Below, one piece after another: positions 1 through 6,541 of a DNA stretch of 10,659 nt. The DNA comes from Chitinophagia bacterium (GTDB lineage Bacteria > Bacteroidota > Bacteroidia > Chitinophagales > Chitinophagaceae): positions 1 through 10,659 of the forward strand of contig RGMU01000035.1 in the NCBI GenBank assembly GCA_010021705.1. Reading direction: 5' to 3'. The notes beneath the pieces are model-generated. The model worked only from the letters and a program-made list of their open reading frames with translations. It had not been told where the DNA came from and ran no database searches. The first letter of the stretch is position 1, and every line of letters begins with the position of its first letter. Position numbers and translations under genes: made by a program.

Positions 1-209
1 CCATGTTGGGCGATATTAACATAGCCGAACCCGATGCCCTCATAGCCTTTGCCGGACCGCGGGTAGTGAAAGAAACCATAAAAAAAGACCTGCCCGCAGG
101 ATTCCAAAAATCAGAATTTTTGTTAGAGCATGGCTTTTTAGACTTTATTGTCAGTAGAAAAAATCTCAAACATCAATTAAGTAAATCCCTCCGTTGGTTT
201 ACTTGCTAA
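1..209 (+). CDS. accD: Acetyl-CoA carboxylase carboxyltransferase subunit beta, C-terminal end (partial)
   Basis: This is the 3' end of a gene that begins before the window; the frame is already open at base 1 and ends with TAA at 207-209. AccD is the beta half of the carboxyltransferase that moves the carboxyl group from carboxybiotin to acetyl-CoA, the committed step of fatty acid synthesis, acting with AccA in the cytoplasm. The visible residues carry the family's conserved C-terminal block: MLGDINIAEPDALIAFAGPR, then a segment like VxxTIKKDLPxGFQ, then SEFLLEHGFLDFIV. The last 20 or so residues (KNLKHQLSKSLRWFTC) are variable tail. The zinc ribbon and most of the crotonase-like fold lie outside the window. 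smpB begins 15 bases downstream on the same strand, so the two may be co-transcribed. Confidence 0.93.
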   Translation, partial: MLGDINIAEPDALIAFAGPRVVKETIKKDLPAGFQKSEFLLEHGFLDFIVSRKNLKHQLSKSLRWFTC

Positions 210-224
210 TCCGTTCTATTAAGC

Positions 225-674
225 GTGTACAACCCTAATGTTCTTATAAAAAACAAGCCTGCTACCTTTGAATATGCCATTGAAGACCGTTTGGTGGCTG
301 GTATTGTGCTTATGGGTTCAGAAATAAAATCGGTAAGAAAAGGTAAGGTGAGCTTTAACGACAGCTATTGTACATTTACCGATGACGAACTGTGGGTTAA
401 AAGCCTTCACATATCCGAATATGAAAATGCCGGCTATTCCCAACATTTGGCAACGCGTGAACGCAAATTGCTTCTGAAAAGAAAAGAATTAAAAAAATGG
501 GCAATAAAGGTAAAAGAAAGAGGGCTAACTATTGTACCCTTAGCCCTCTTTATTAACGAAAACGGCATAGCAAAGTTAGAAATAGGCTTAGGCAGGGGCA
601 GAAAACTGCATGATAAGCGCGAGGTGGAAAAAAACAAAGATATAGAGCGAGAAATTAAACGATATATAAAGTAA
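225..674 (+). CDS. smpB: SsrA-binding protein SmpB (trans-translation)
   Basis: SmpB binds tmRNA and brings it to stalled ribosomes so that incomplete peptides are tagged for degradation. The 149-residue product has normal family length. Recognisable blocks are GIVLMGSEIKSVRKGKVSF (about residues 26-44), DSYC (46-49), LHISEYE (61-67), RERKLLLKRKEL (78-89), VKERGLTIVPL (96-106), AKLEIGLGRGRKLHDKRE (116-133), and a basic C-terminal tail (EREIKRYIK) of the kind that enters the empty mRNA channel. The usual Tyr in GKKLYDKRE is His here (H129). The chosen start is GTG at 225; the nearby ATG at 238 is out of frame, and no Shine-Dalgarno sequence is seen, which is normal for Bacteroidota. The coding sequence contains a perfect 12 bp inverted repeat at 517-551. 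The tmRNA gene itself is not in the window. Confidence 0.95.
   Translation: MYNPNVLIKNKPATFEYAIEDRLVAGIVLMGSEIKSVRKGKVSFNDSYCTFTDDELWVKSLHISEYENAGYSQHLATRERKLLLKRKELKKWAIKVKERGLTIVPLALFINENGIAKLEIGLGRGRKLHDKREVEKNKDIEREIKRYIK
517..551 (+). repeat. Perfect 12 bp inverted repeat (hairpin) inside smpB
   Basis: The left arm AAAGAGGGCTAA (517-528) and the right arm TTAGCCCTCTTT (540-551) are exact reverse complements, separated by an 11-base loop. The stem has a GC core and its right arm ends in TTT followed by ATT, so it resembles an intrinsic terminator although it lies within codons for conserved SmpB residues (roughly KERGLTIVPLALF). The structure is seen directly; any function is inference. 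Confidence 0.85.
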
Positions 675-734
675 TGGTTTAAATAAAAAAACAACATTCC
701 TTACGTATAATAAACATAAAATCAAAACATTCCA

Positions 735-1256
735 ATGAACCATATCTTCCTCGTTTCTCTTTTTATTACCCTAACCGCAAGCACATACGCACTTCCTAAG
801 CAGTGGAAGTTATTACCTCAATATAAAATTGGCTTCACTGCCGGCGAATTTGCAGGAACATTCAAAAAAATGACCGGCAAAATTACCTTTGATACCACCG
901 ACATTAGCCAATCCTCATTTCAATTTATCATTGATGCTAATACTATTGACCTTGGTGTACCCGGTATAAACAAAGATGCCAAAGGCGAAGCATGGTTCAA
1001 CACAAAGCAATACCCGAATATTCAATTTACCTCTCGCGCTGTAGCTAAAACCCCGGCAGGGTATCAGGTAACGGGTGAACTGACCGTTAAGGGCATTAAA
1101 AAAGAAATAATAATCCCCCTTGCCTACACGCTTGCCAAAGGCAAAATAATCTTCAAAACCACTTTCTCCCTCAAGCGCACCGATTACGAAATAGGCAAAC
1201 AAAGCACCGATGTGCCCCCTGATGTGGAAATGAACATTGAAATTCCCGCAAGTTAG
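735..1256 (+). CDS. Secreted YceI-like family protein
   Basis: The protein has 173 residues, beginning with a signal peptide (hydrophobic residues 4-17, likely cleavage after STYA, residue 19), so it is exported to the periplasm. The mature part matches the YceI/lipocalin-like fold, an eight-stranded barrel that binds long-chain isoprenoid or other lipids. Visible family features are an opening GEFAGTFKKMTGKITFD segment (about 38-53), the WFNTKQYPNIQFTS block (87-100), the GELTVKGIKKEIIIPL strand pair (114-129), and FSLKRTDYEIG (144-154). The ligand cannot be read from sequence. YceI proteins are often induced by base, osmotic or oxidative stress in other bacteria, but nothing here shows that. 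The ATG at 735 is the only sensible start because it gives the signal peptide. The 60-base gap after smpB holds no clear TAnnTTTG box. Confidence 0.9.
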   Translation: MNHIFLVSLFITLTASTYALPKQWKLLPQYKIGFTAGEFAGTFKKMTGKITFDTTDISQSSFQFIIDANTIDLGVPGINKDAKGEAWFNTKQYPNIQFTSRAVAKTPAGYQVTGELTVKGIKKEIIIPLAYTLAKGKIIFKTTFSLKRTDYEIGKQSTDVPPDVEMNIEIPAS

Positions 1257-1286
1257 ATAGGTTATATACACCTTCGCTTCAAATAT

Positions 1287-1326
1287 ATCTATACAATATC
1301 AATAGAATATGTAACTTTGTATAGAT
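1287..1326. repeat. 8 bp inverted repeat bracketing a promoter and start codon
   Basis: ATCTATAC (1287-1294) and GTATAGAT (1319-1326) are exact reverse complements separated by 24 bases. The right arm overlaps the last base of the -7-like box TAACTTTG and the first two bases of the start codon at 1325. This could be an operator or a chance match in AT-rich DNA. Confidence 0.5.
1312..1319 (+). promoter_or_regulatory. Bacteroidota -7 box TAACTTTG
   Basis: The octamer fits the Bacteroidota sigma-factor -7 consensus TAnnTTTG exactly. It ends five bases before the ATG at 1325, so transcription from it would give an essentially leaderless mRNA. No clear TTG -33 element is seen about 20 bases upstream, which lowers confidence. 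Confidence 0.5.
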
Positions 1327-3079
1327 GAATAAACTGTTCTTAACGTTTTTTACAACGCTATTCGTTATTAGCAACGCTACCAATGCGCAGGATAAACAAA
1401 AATGGGACGTAAACAATCCACCCGGACCTTATAAAGAAGTTAACTTTACCGTTAACGAGGGCACATGGATGAACTTAGATGTTTCACCTGATGGTAAGCA
1501 AATAACCTTTGACCTTTTAGGCGATATTTACATTATGCCCGCCACCGGTGGTAAGGCAAAATTGCTAAGGGGAGGCATGGCTATGGAAGTGCAGCCTCGC
1601 TTTAGCCCTGACGGCTCTAAAATACTCTTTACATCTGATGCCGGTGGTGGCGATAATGTATGGGTAATGAATACCGATGGCTCAAATGCTAAGCAAATTA
1701 CCAAAGAAAATTTTAGACTGCTGAACAATGCCGTATGGACACCCGATGGAAATTATATCATCGCTCGGAAGCATTTCACTTCTGCCCGGTCGCTGGGTGC
1801 AGGCGAGCTATGGATCTACCACTTGCATGGCGGTTCGGGCCTGCAACTCACCGCTCGTAAAAACGACCAGCAAGACCTTAATGAACCCGCCGCTTCGCCT
1901 GACGGAAAATACATTTATTATAGCGAAGATATGTACGGGGGCGGGCACTTTGAATATAACAAAGACCCTAACAATCAAATATTTGTTATAAAAAGATATG
2001 ACACCGAAAAGGGCATAAGCGAAACCGTTACCGGAGGACCCGGCGGTGCTTGCCGCCCTCAACTTTCGCACAACGGTAAGCTATTATCCTTTGTGAGGCG
2101 AGTGCGCACTAAAACAGTACTTTTTTTAAGAAACTTGGAAACAGGCGAAGAATGGGCTATTTACGACAAGCTAAGCAAAGACCAACAAGAGGCATGGACA
2201 ATATTTGGCATATACACCGGCTATAGCTGGATGCCCGGAGACAAACAAATAGCAATATGGAGCGAAGGAAAGATAATAGCAGTGGACGTAAATGCCGTTA
2301 ATAAAGCTACTGAAATACCCTTTGCGTGTGAGGTAAAGCAAAGGATTACAGATGCAGTAAGATTTGACCAAAAAATTAATCAAAATTATTTTTCAGCCAA
2401 AGTTATTAGAAATGCTATCACATCGCCTGACGGTAATTGGTTAGTGTTTAATGCCGTAGGTCATTTATGGCAAATGAAACTACCCAATGGCACACCCACG
2501 CGCCTCACTAATAACACTTATTTTGAATTTGAACCCTCCTTTTCAAAAGACGGCAAAAAGCTGGCATTCGTTACATGGAACGATGCCAACACCGGCTCTA
2601 TCCAAATCATGGACTTTAACAGCGGTAAATGCCACACTATTACCGATAAAAAAGGCATTTATCGTACACCTGCCTTTTCACCGCAGGGTGATAAGATTGT
2701 TTACCAAAAAGAAGGCAGTAACGATATTTTGGGTAATGCCTACACCCCTAAGCCCGGACTATATACCATGCCCATTAGTGGTGGCGAAGAGCACTTTGTG
2801 TGCGAAGACGGAGAATATCCCCAGTTTAGCAAAAACGGCAAACAAATATACTACCAAACGGGAGGTAGCCTTTTTGGTGCTTTAGATAAAGCCTATAACC
2901 GCTGCAACTTAGACGGCACCGAAAATTCGGTTTTATTTAAGAGCAATTATTCTAACCAATTTACCATCTCTCCTAACAACCAGTGGGTAGCTTATGTGTA
3001 TCTTCATCAAGTGTTTGTTGCTCCCATTATGCCCATTGGCAAGCCCATTAGCCTGAATAATAAACCTGCATTGGAGTAG
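1325..3079 (+). CDS. TolB-like beta-propeller part of a secreted amidohydrolase fusion (N-terminal fragment)
   Basis: The 584-residue fragment begins with a signal peptide (residues 1 to about 21, ending ATNA-QDKQ). It then carries about ten PD40/WD40-like beta-propeller strands of the TolB type: VSPDGKQITF (53-62), FSPDGSKILFTSD (93-105), WTPDGNYII (138-146), SPDGKYIYYSED (191-202), LSHNGKLLSF (247-256), SPDGNWLVF (367-375), FSKDGKKLAF (406-415), FSPQGDKIVY (451-460), FSKNGKQIYY (501-510) and ISPNNQWVAY (548-557). In Bacteroidota this architecture usually continues into a C-terminal amidohydrolase in one chain of about 1,000-1,100 residues. Here the frame ends at TAG 3077-3079, and the expected continuation (LHWSSDGSKLHYTLG) follows in another frame. 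It is therefore best read as the first half of a broken gene. The propeller probably packs on or gates the hydrolase domain (inference). Confidence 0.9.
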   Translation: MNKLFLTFFTTLFVISNATNAQDKQKWDVNNPPGPYKEVNFTVNEGTWMNLDVSPDGKQITFDLLGDIYIMPATGGKAKLLRGGMAMEVQPRFSPDGSKILFTSDAGGGDNVWVMNTDGSNAKQITKENFRLLNNAVWTPDGNYIIARKHFTSARSLGAGELWIYHLHGGSGLQLTARKNDQQDLNEPAASPDGKYIYYSEDMYGGGHFEYNKDPNNQIFVIKRYDTEKGISETVTGGPGGACRPQLSHNGKLLSFVRRVRTKTVLFLRNLETGEEWAIYDKLSKDQQEAWTIFGIYTGYSWMPGDKQIAIWSEGKIIAVDVNAVNKATEIPFACEVKQRITDAVRFDQKINQNYFSAKVIRNAITSPDGNWLVFNAVGHLWQMKLPNGTPTRLTNNTYFEFEPSFSKDGKKLAFVTWNDANTGSIQIMDFNSGKCHTITDKKGIYRTPAFSPQGDKIVYQKEGSNDILGNAYTPKPGLYTMPISGGEEHFVCEDGEYPQFSKNGKQIYYQTGGSLFGALDKAYNRCNLDGTENSVLFKSNYSNQFTISPNNQWVAYVYLHQVFVAPIMPIGKPISLNNKPALE

Positions 3080-3092
3080 CGATGGATCTAAG

Positions 3093-4529
3093 TTGCACTA
3101 CACTTTAGGCAATCAATATTTTACTATTCCGCTAAAGAGCCGTTTTGCTGATATGTTGGGCAGTTCAGACACTACCTCCTATCATTTCCCGGACAGTGGA
3201 ATCACGGTTAATGTAAATGTAAAAACAGATAAGCCGAAAGGCAAAATTGCCTTTATCCATGCCAAAATTATCACCATGAAAAATGATGTTGTAATTGATA
3301 ATGGGGTAGTGGTTATAAACGATAATATAATTGATGTTGTAGGCAAATATGGTGAGGTAAAAATACCCGCTGATGCCAAGCAAATAGACTGCTCCGGCAA
3401 AACCATTATGCCTGGATTTATAGACGCTCATGCCCATGCCAACCACTTTCGGCATGGCATCACGGCACAGCAGCATTGGCCCTACTTTGCCAACTTAGCT
3501 TATGGCGTTACCACCATGCACGACCCATCGGCTAATAGTGAATATGTGTTTGCACAAAGCGAGCTTGTGAAAAGTGGCGAAATGGTAGGACCAAGAGTAT
3601 TTTCTACCGGCACCATTCTTTATGGCGCAGACGGTGATTTTAAGGCAGTCATTAATAATTATGAAGACGCTAAATCTGCTTTAAGACGCACACAGGCTTA
3701 TGGCGCATTCAGCGTTAAAAGCTACAATCAACCCCGCCGTGAACAACGCCAAATGGTGATAGAAGCAGCAAGGGAACTTAAAATGGAAGTAGTGCCGGAG
3801 GGAGGGTCGTTCTTTTTTCACAACCTTAGCATGATACTTGACGGGCACACCACCATTGAGCATAACATACCCGTAGCCACGCTATACAATGATGTGGTGC
3901 AACTATGGAAGGCTTCTAAAACAGCCAATACCCCTACGCTTATAGTGAGCTATGGCGCGCTAAGCGGTGAGTATTATTGGTATCAGCACACCAATGTTTG
4001 GGAAAAACAAAGGTTGTTAAATTTTACACCAAGAGCGGTGATAGATACGCGTAGCAGGCATAGAACCATGGCTCCGGAGGAGGAATATGAAAACGGATAT
4101 ATGCAAGTATCGCGCAGCTTAAAAAAACTGAATGACCAAGGTGTACTTATCAATATGGGCGCACACGGGCAAATACAGGGCATAGGTGCGCATTGGGAAA
4201 TATGGATGATGGAGCAGGGCGGTATGACCCCGCTACAAGCCCTTAAAACAGCGACCATTAACTCTGCCACCAGCTTAGGTTTAGACAAATATATTGGCAG
4301 CTTAGAACAAGGCAAATTAGCCGATTTGTTAGTATTGGATAAAAATCCGTTAGAAAATATCCGTAACACAGAATCTATTCGCTATACAATGGTAAATGGC
4401 AGGCTTTTTGATGCAGAAACCATGAACGAAATTGGAAACTATGACGTTAAGCGTAAAAAGTTTTATTGGGAAAATAAAAAGAATGCGTCTTCGTTTCCTT
4501 GGTACAACATTTCAACCGATAATGACTAA
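3093..4529 (+). CDS. Metal-dependent amidohydrolase domain (C-terminal fragment of the propeller fusion)
   Basis: This fragment has the amidohydrolase-superfamily fold: an N-terminal beta-sandwich strand set (GKIAFIHAKIITMKND, about 50-65), then the first metal-binding motif GFIDAHAHAN (H113 and H115). Further candidate ligands or active-site residues are K209 in FSVKSYNQ, H252 and H257 in DGHTTIEHN, and H358/H367 in MGAHGQIQGIGAHWE. The C-terminal part returns to the sandwich (GSLEQGKLADLLVLDKNP, 402-419). It is related to imidazolonepropionase/prolidase-like hydrolases; the substrate is unknown. No signal peptide is present, as expected for the second half of a fusion. The frame is open from 3057, and homology-like sequence (LHWSSDG) precedes the TTG at 3093, so that start is only formal; a re-initiated product could also begin at ATG 3153. 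The protein would be cytoplasmic and possibly unfolded if made alone. Confidence 0.87.
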   Translation: MHYTLGNQYFTIPLKSRFADMLGSSDTTSYHFPDSGITVNVNVKTDKPKGKIAFIHAKIITMKNDVVIDNGVVVINDNIIDVVGKYGEVKIPADAKQIDCSGKTIMPGFIDAHAHANHFRHGITAQQHWPYFANLAYGVTTMHDPSANSEYVFAQSELVKSGEMVGPRVFSTGTILYGADGDFKAVINNYEDAKSALRRTQAYGAFSVKSYNQPRREQRQMVIEAARELKMEVVPEGGSFFFHNLSMILDGHTTIEHNIPVATLYNDVVQLWKASKTANTPTLIVSYGALSGEYYWYQHTNVWEKQRLLNFTPRAVIDTRSRHRTMAPEEEYENGYMQVSRSLKKLNDQGVLINMGAHGQIQGIGAHWEIWMMEQGGMTPLQALKTATINSATSLGLDKYIGSLEQGKLADLLVLDKNPLENIRNTESIRYTMVNGRLFDAETMNEIGNYDVKRKKFYWENKKNASSFPWYNISTDND

Positions 4530-4540
4530 TTTTTGATGCC

Positions 4541-4927
4541 ATGAAGCTACGATTAACCTTTTTTGCCATTGCCTTGCTTTACACCATAAACGGCTTTTCA
4601 CAAGGCAAATCTTTGTATGACTATTTTTTAACCCGCTACCAGCATTACTACAACGAAGGCAGGTTTGACAGTGTTTACTACATTATGTCAGACCGCATAC
4701 ACTCCCTTATGCCGGAGGCAAAATGTATAGAAATGTTAACAGCACTAAGAAAAGAAACCGGCTTCTTAAATGGCTTTGAATACAGCCACCATGAAAACAC
4801 TATGGGTATTTACACACTTAGTTTTGAAAAGAAAAAGCTAATGCTCAAAATTATGGTAGATGAACACAAAAAAATTAACATATTTAATTTTATGCCTTAT
4901 ATTGCCGATACATCGGGCAAAAAGTAA
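4541..4927 (+). CDS. Small secreted DUF3887/NTF2-like protein
   Basis: The 128-residue protein has a signal peptide (residues 1-20, ending INGFS-QGKS) and a short mature domain. The pattern NEGRFDSVYYIMSDRIHSLM, followed by a helix (EAKCIEMLTALRKETG) and two or three strands (YTLSFEKKKLMLKIMVDE), resembles DUF3887, an NTF2-like domain that in Bacteroidota often precedes serine hydrolase domains or occurs alone. I see no catalytic residues, so a binding or scaffolding role is possible; function is unknown. It starts 11 bases after the amidohydrolase stop and ends 22 bases before mqnA, so it is probably in the same transcript. The assignment to DUF3887 is from motif impression only. Confidence 0.75.
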   Translation: MKLRLTFFAIALLYTINGFSQGKSLYDYFLTRYQHYYNEGRFDSVYYIMSDRIHSLMPEAKCIEMLTALRKETGFLNGFEYSHHENTMGIYTLSFEKKKLMLKIMVDEHKKINIFNFMPYIADTSGKK

Positions 4928-4949
4928 TAATTAACCCTCCTCTCTTACT

Positions 4950-5687
4950 TTGCGTTCTAATCTTAATGTTGGTGCAGTTAGCTATTTAAACACCAAGCCG
5001 TTGCTATATGGCATAGAAAATAGCCCTGTGATTCATAATATTAATTTATCTATCAGCTATCCGTCTTTGTTGCACCAAAGGCTGCTAAGCGGTGAAATAG
5101 ATATGGCATTGCTGCCCGTTGCAGCCCTTCGTTCCATTCCGCGTGCTAAGATTGTGAGCCAATATGGCATTGCGGCAAGCGGTAAAGTGGCATCGGTGGC
5201 TATTTTTAGCCATGTACCGCTTACGGAAGTAAAAACCCTTTATTTAGACTATCAGTCCGTAAGTTCGGTAGCTTTGGTAAAAATATTAGTGAATAATTAT
5301 TGGAATTTATCGTTAGAATATTTACCTGCCCCGCCTGACTATATAAACCAAATACAAGGCACGGCTGCGGGGGTAATTATTGGCGATAGAGCGTTAGAGC
5401 AGTTGCCCCATTTTGAATATATTTATGACTTAGCCGAGGCGTGGAAGCTATATACCGGCTTAGACTTTGTATTTGCTGCATGGGTAGCTACCAAAGATTT
5501 AGAGGAAGAATTTGTAAATAGCTTTAACGATGCCCAAAAAGCCGGGCTGGCTCATATTGTCGCAGTTGCTCAACAAAATGCCATTCCTTACTATGACTTG
5601 TTGCACTATTATACCCAAAATATTCACTATTTTTTAGATGAGGATAAACTAAAAGGTATGGGGCGATTTTTAAGTATGCTACCGTAA
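4950..5687 (+). CDS. mqnA: Chorismate dehydratase, futalosine menaquinone pathway
   Basis: MqnA removes water from chorismate to give 3-[(1-carboxyvinyl)oxy]benzoate, the entry step of the futalosine route to menaquinone. The 245-residue protein has the periplasmic-binding-protein-like fold of this cytoplasmic enzyme. Diagnostic blocks are VGAVSYLNTKPLLYG (7-21), LLSGEIDMALLPVAAL (45-60, with the invariant SGEIDMALLP-type loop), GVIIGDRALE (141-150) and YTGLDFVFAAWVA (168-180). The only in-frame start before the conserved VGAVSYLNTKP block is TTG at 4950, which leaves a normal short leader (MRSNLN); the ATG at 4966 is out of frame. The TTG lies inside a near-match to the -7 box (TTACTTTG, 4945-4952), so transcription probably comes from upstream. 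The gene converges on the response regulator with 11 bases between stop codons. Confidence 0.92.
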   Translation: MRSNLNVGAVSYLNTKPLLYGIENSPVIHNINLSISYPSLLHQRLLSGEIDMALLPVAALRSIPRAKIVSQYGIAASGKVASVAIFSHVPLTEVKTLYLDYQSVSSVALVKILVNNYWNLSLEYLPAPPDYINQIQGTAAGVIIGDRALEQLPHFEYIYDLAEAWKLYTGLDFVFAAWVATKDLEEEFVNSFNDAQKAGLAHIVAVAQQNAIPYYDLLHYYTQNIHYFLDEDKLKGMGRFLSMLP

Positions 5688-5699
5688 GGGTAGGGTAGC
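5678..5699. terminator. Short hairpin between convergent mqnA and response regulator genes
   Basis: GCTACC (5678-5683) and GGTAGC (5694-5699) form a perfect 6 bp stem over the two stop codons; an alternative stem pairs CTACC with GGTAG (5689-5693). No T-tract follows on either strand, so a bidirectional terminator role is only tentative. Confidence 0.25.
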
Positions 5700-6382
5700 T
5701 ACATATCAAACTTATAGCCCACGCCCTTAATGGTGGTAATAAGGTCAAAGCCTACTTTTTGCCTTATTTTACGCACATGCACGTCTATGGTTCTGTCGCC
5801 CACAATAACGTCTATGCCCCATACACGCTGCAATATTTCATTTCTTAAAAATACTCTGCCGGGCTTAGAAGCTAAAAGGGAAAGTAGTTCAAACTCTTTT
5901 CTGGCTAATGCAATTTCTTTGTCTTTATGCTTAACCGAAAATTTGGTGCGGTTAATCTCTAAATCGCCAAAGATTAGCTTTTGCTCTTGCAAGTCTTCTT
6001 TGCGCATTCTGCGAATAGCCATACCAATACGGGTAGCTAAAACATCGGGCTTAATGGTTTTGTAGATATAATCGTCTGCGCCTAATTTCAGCCCTTCAAT
6101 TTCAATACGGTCATCGCTGGTGGCGGTTAAAAATATAATAGCCGTATTTTCAAACTCTTCGTCTTTTTTAAGGTCTTTGATGGTTTCTAACCCGTCTTTG
6201 AAGGGCATCATTACATCAAGCAATATCAAGTCGGGCTTAAACTCTTTGGCTTTTTTGATAGCTTCTCTTCCGTCTTTAGCAACGGCTATCAAATATCCTT
6301 TTGTTCTGAGGGTGTAGCTGATAACTTCTACAATATCGGGTTCGTCATCAACTATTAATATTTTGCCCGGAAAAACGTCCAT
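5699..6382 (-). CDS. OmpR/PhoB-family response regulator
   Basis: The 227-residue protein has an N-terminal receiver domain (about 6-122) and a C-terminal winged-helix DNA-binding domain (about 132-227). In the receiver, the acidic pocket D12/D13, phospho-acceptor D56 (LILLDVMMP), switch T86 (FLTATSDD) and conserved K108 are all present. The residue after K108 is Thr rather than the usual cis-Pro (YKTIKP). The effector domain shows LARKEFELLSLLASKPGRVF (159-178) and the recognition region VGDRTIDVHVRKIRQKVG (194-211), ending ITTIKGVGYKF (215-225). It should be a phosphorylation-controlled transcription factor. No histidine kinase lies beside it in the window, so its partner is unknown. The ATG at 6382 gives a normal N-terminus (MDVFPGKILIVDDEPD). 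Confidence 0.94.
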   Translation of the reverse strand: MDVFPGKILIVDDEPDIVEVISYTLRTKGYLIAVAKDGREAIKKAKEFKPDLILLDVMMPFKDGLETIKDLKKDEEFENTAIIFLTATSDDRIEIEGLKLGADDYIYKTIKPDVLATRIGMAIRRMRKEDLQEQKLIFGDLEINRTKFSVKHKDKEIALARKEFELLSLLASKPGRVFLRNEILQRVWGIDVIVGDRTIDVHVRKIRQKVGFDLITTIKGVGYKFDM

Positions 6383-6427
6383 AAAACAGTTTTGTTGTTT
6401 CCGAATGCAATACTAAGTCTTATTTTC

Positions 6428-6446
6428 AGGAATAAAAAACATTCCT
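6428..6446. repeat. 6 bp hairpin in the gap upstream of the response regulator
   Basis: AGGAAT (6428-6433) and ATTCCT (6441-6446) are exact reverse complements around a 7-base A-rich loop. It lies in the 159-base gap (6383-6541) between the exporter stop and the response regulator start. It could be a weak transcript end for the exporter or an operator for the regulator. Nothing else coding is seen in this gap; a tandem 7-mer AACCATT (6537-6550) covers the exporter stop codon. Confidence 0.35.
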
Positions 6447-6541
6447 ATATTATAAAATTGTTACCTACTGTAGAAGGTCGTAGAATGGAGGGTATGGTTG
6501 TATGAAATATTGACTATTAACCCTCACAGTTCAGACAACCA

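Noticed and set aside
693..733. Direct repeat AACATTCC (693-700 and 726-733) before the YceI-like gene
   Set aside because: Two copies of an 8-mer in AT-rich DNA without a nearby promoter box are too weak to call an operator.
915..1271. 118-codon minus-strand frame opposite the YceI-like gene
   Set aside because: It covers the YceI domain antisense and shows no domain or promoter of its own.
2487..2885. 132-codon plus-strand frame inside the propeller gene
   Set aside because: It overlaps conserved propeller repeats in another frame, and its composition (Pro, Ser, Lys, Thr runs) is typical of an out-of-frame read.
3983..4369. 128-codon open frame on the minus strand inside the amidohydrolase gene
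   Set aside because: It lies opposite strongly conserved hydrolase sequence and its translation has no recognisable motif; it is a shadow of the real frame.
6408..6415. Possible minus-strand -7 box TAGTATTG for the response regulator
   Set aside because: It has a mismatch in the TTTG core and no -33 partner, so it was not listed as a promoter.
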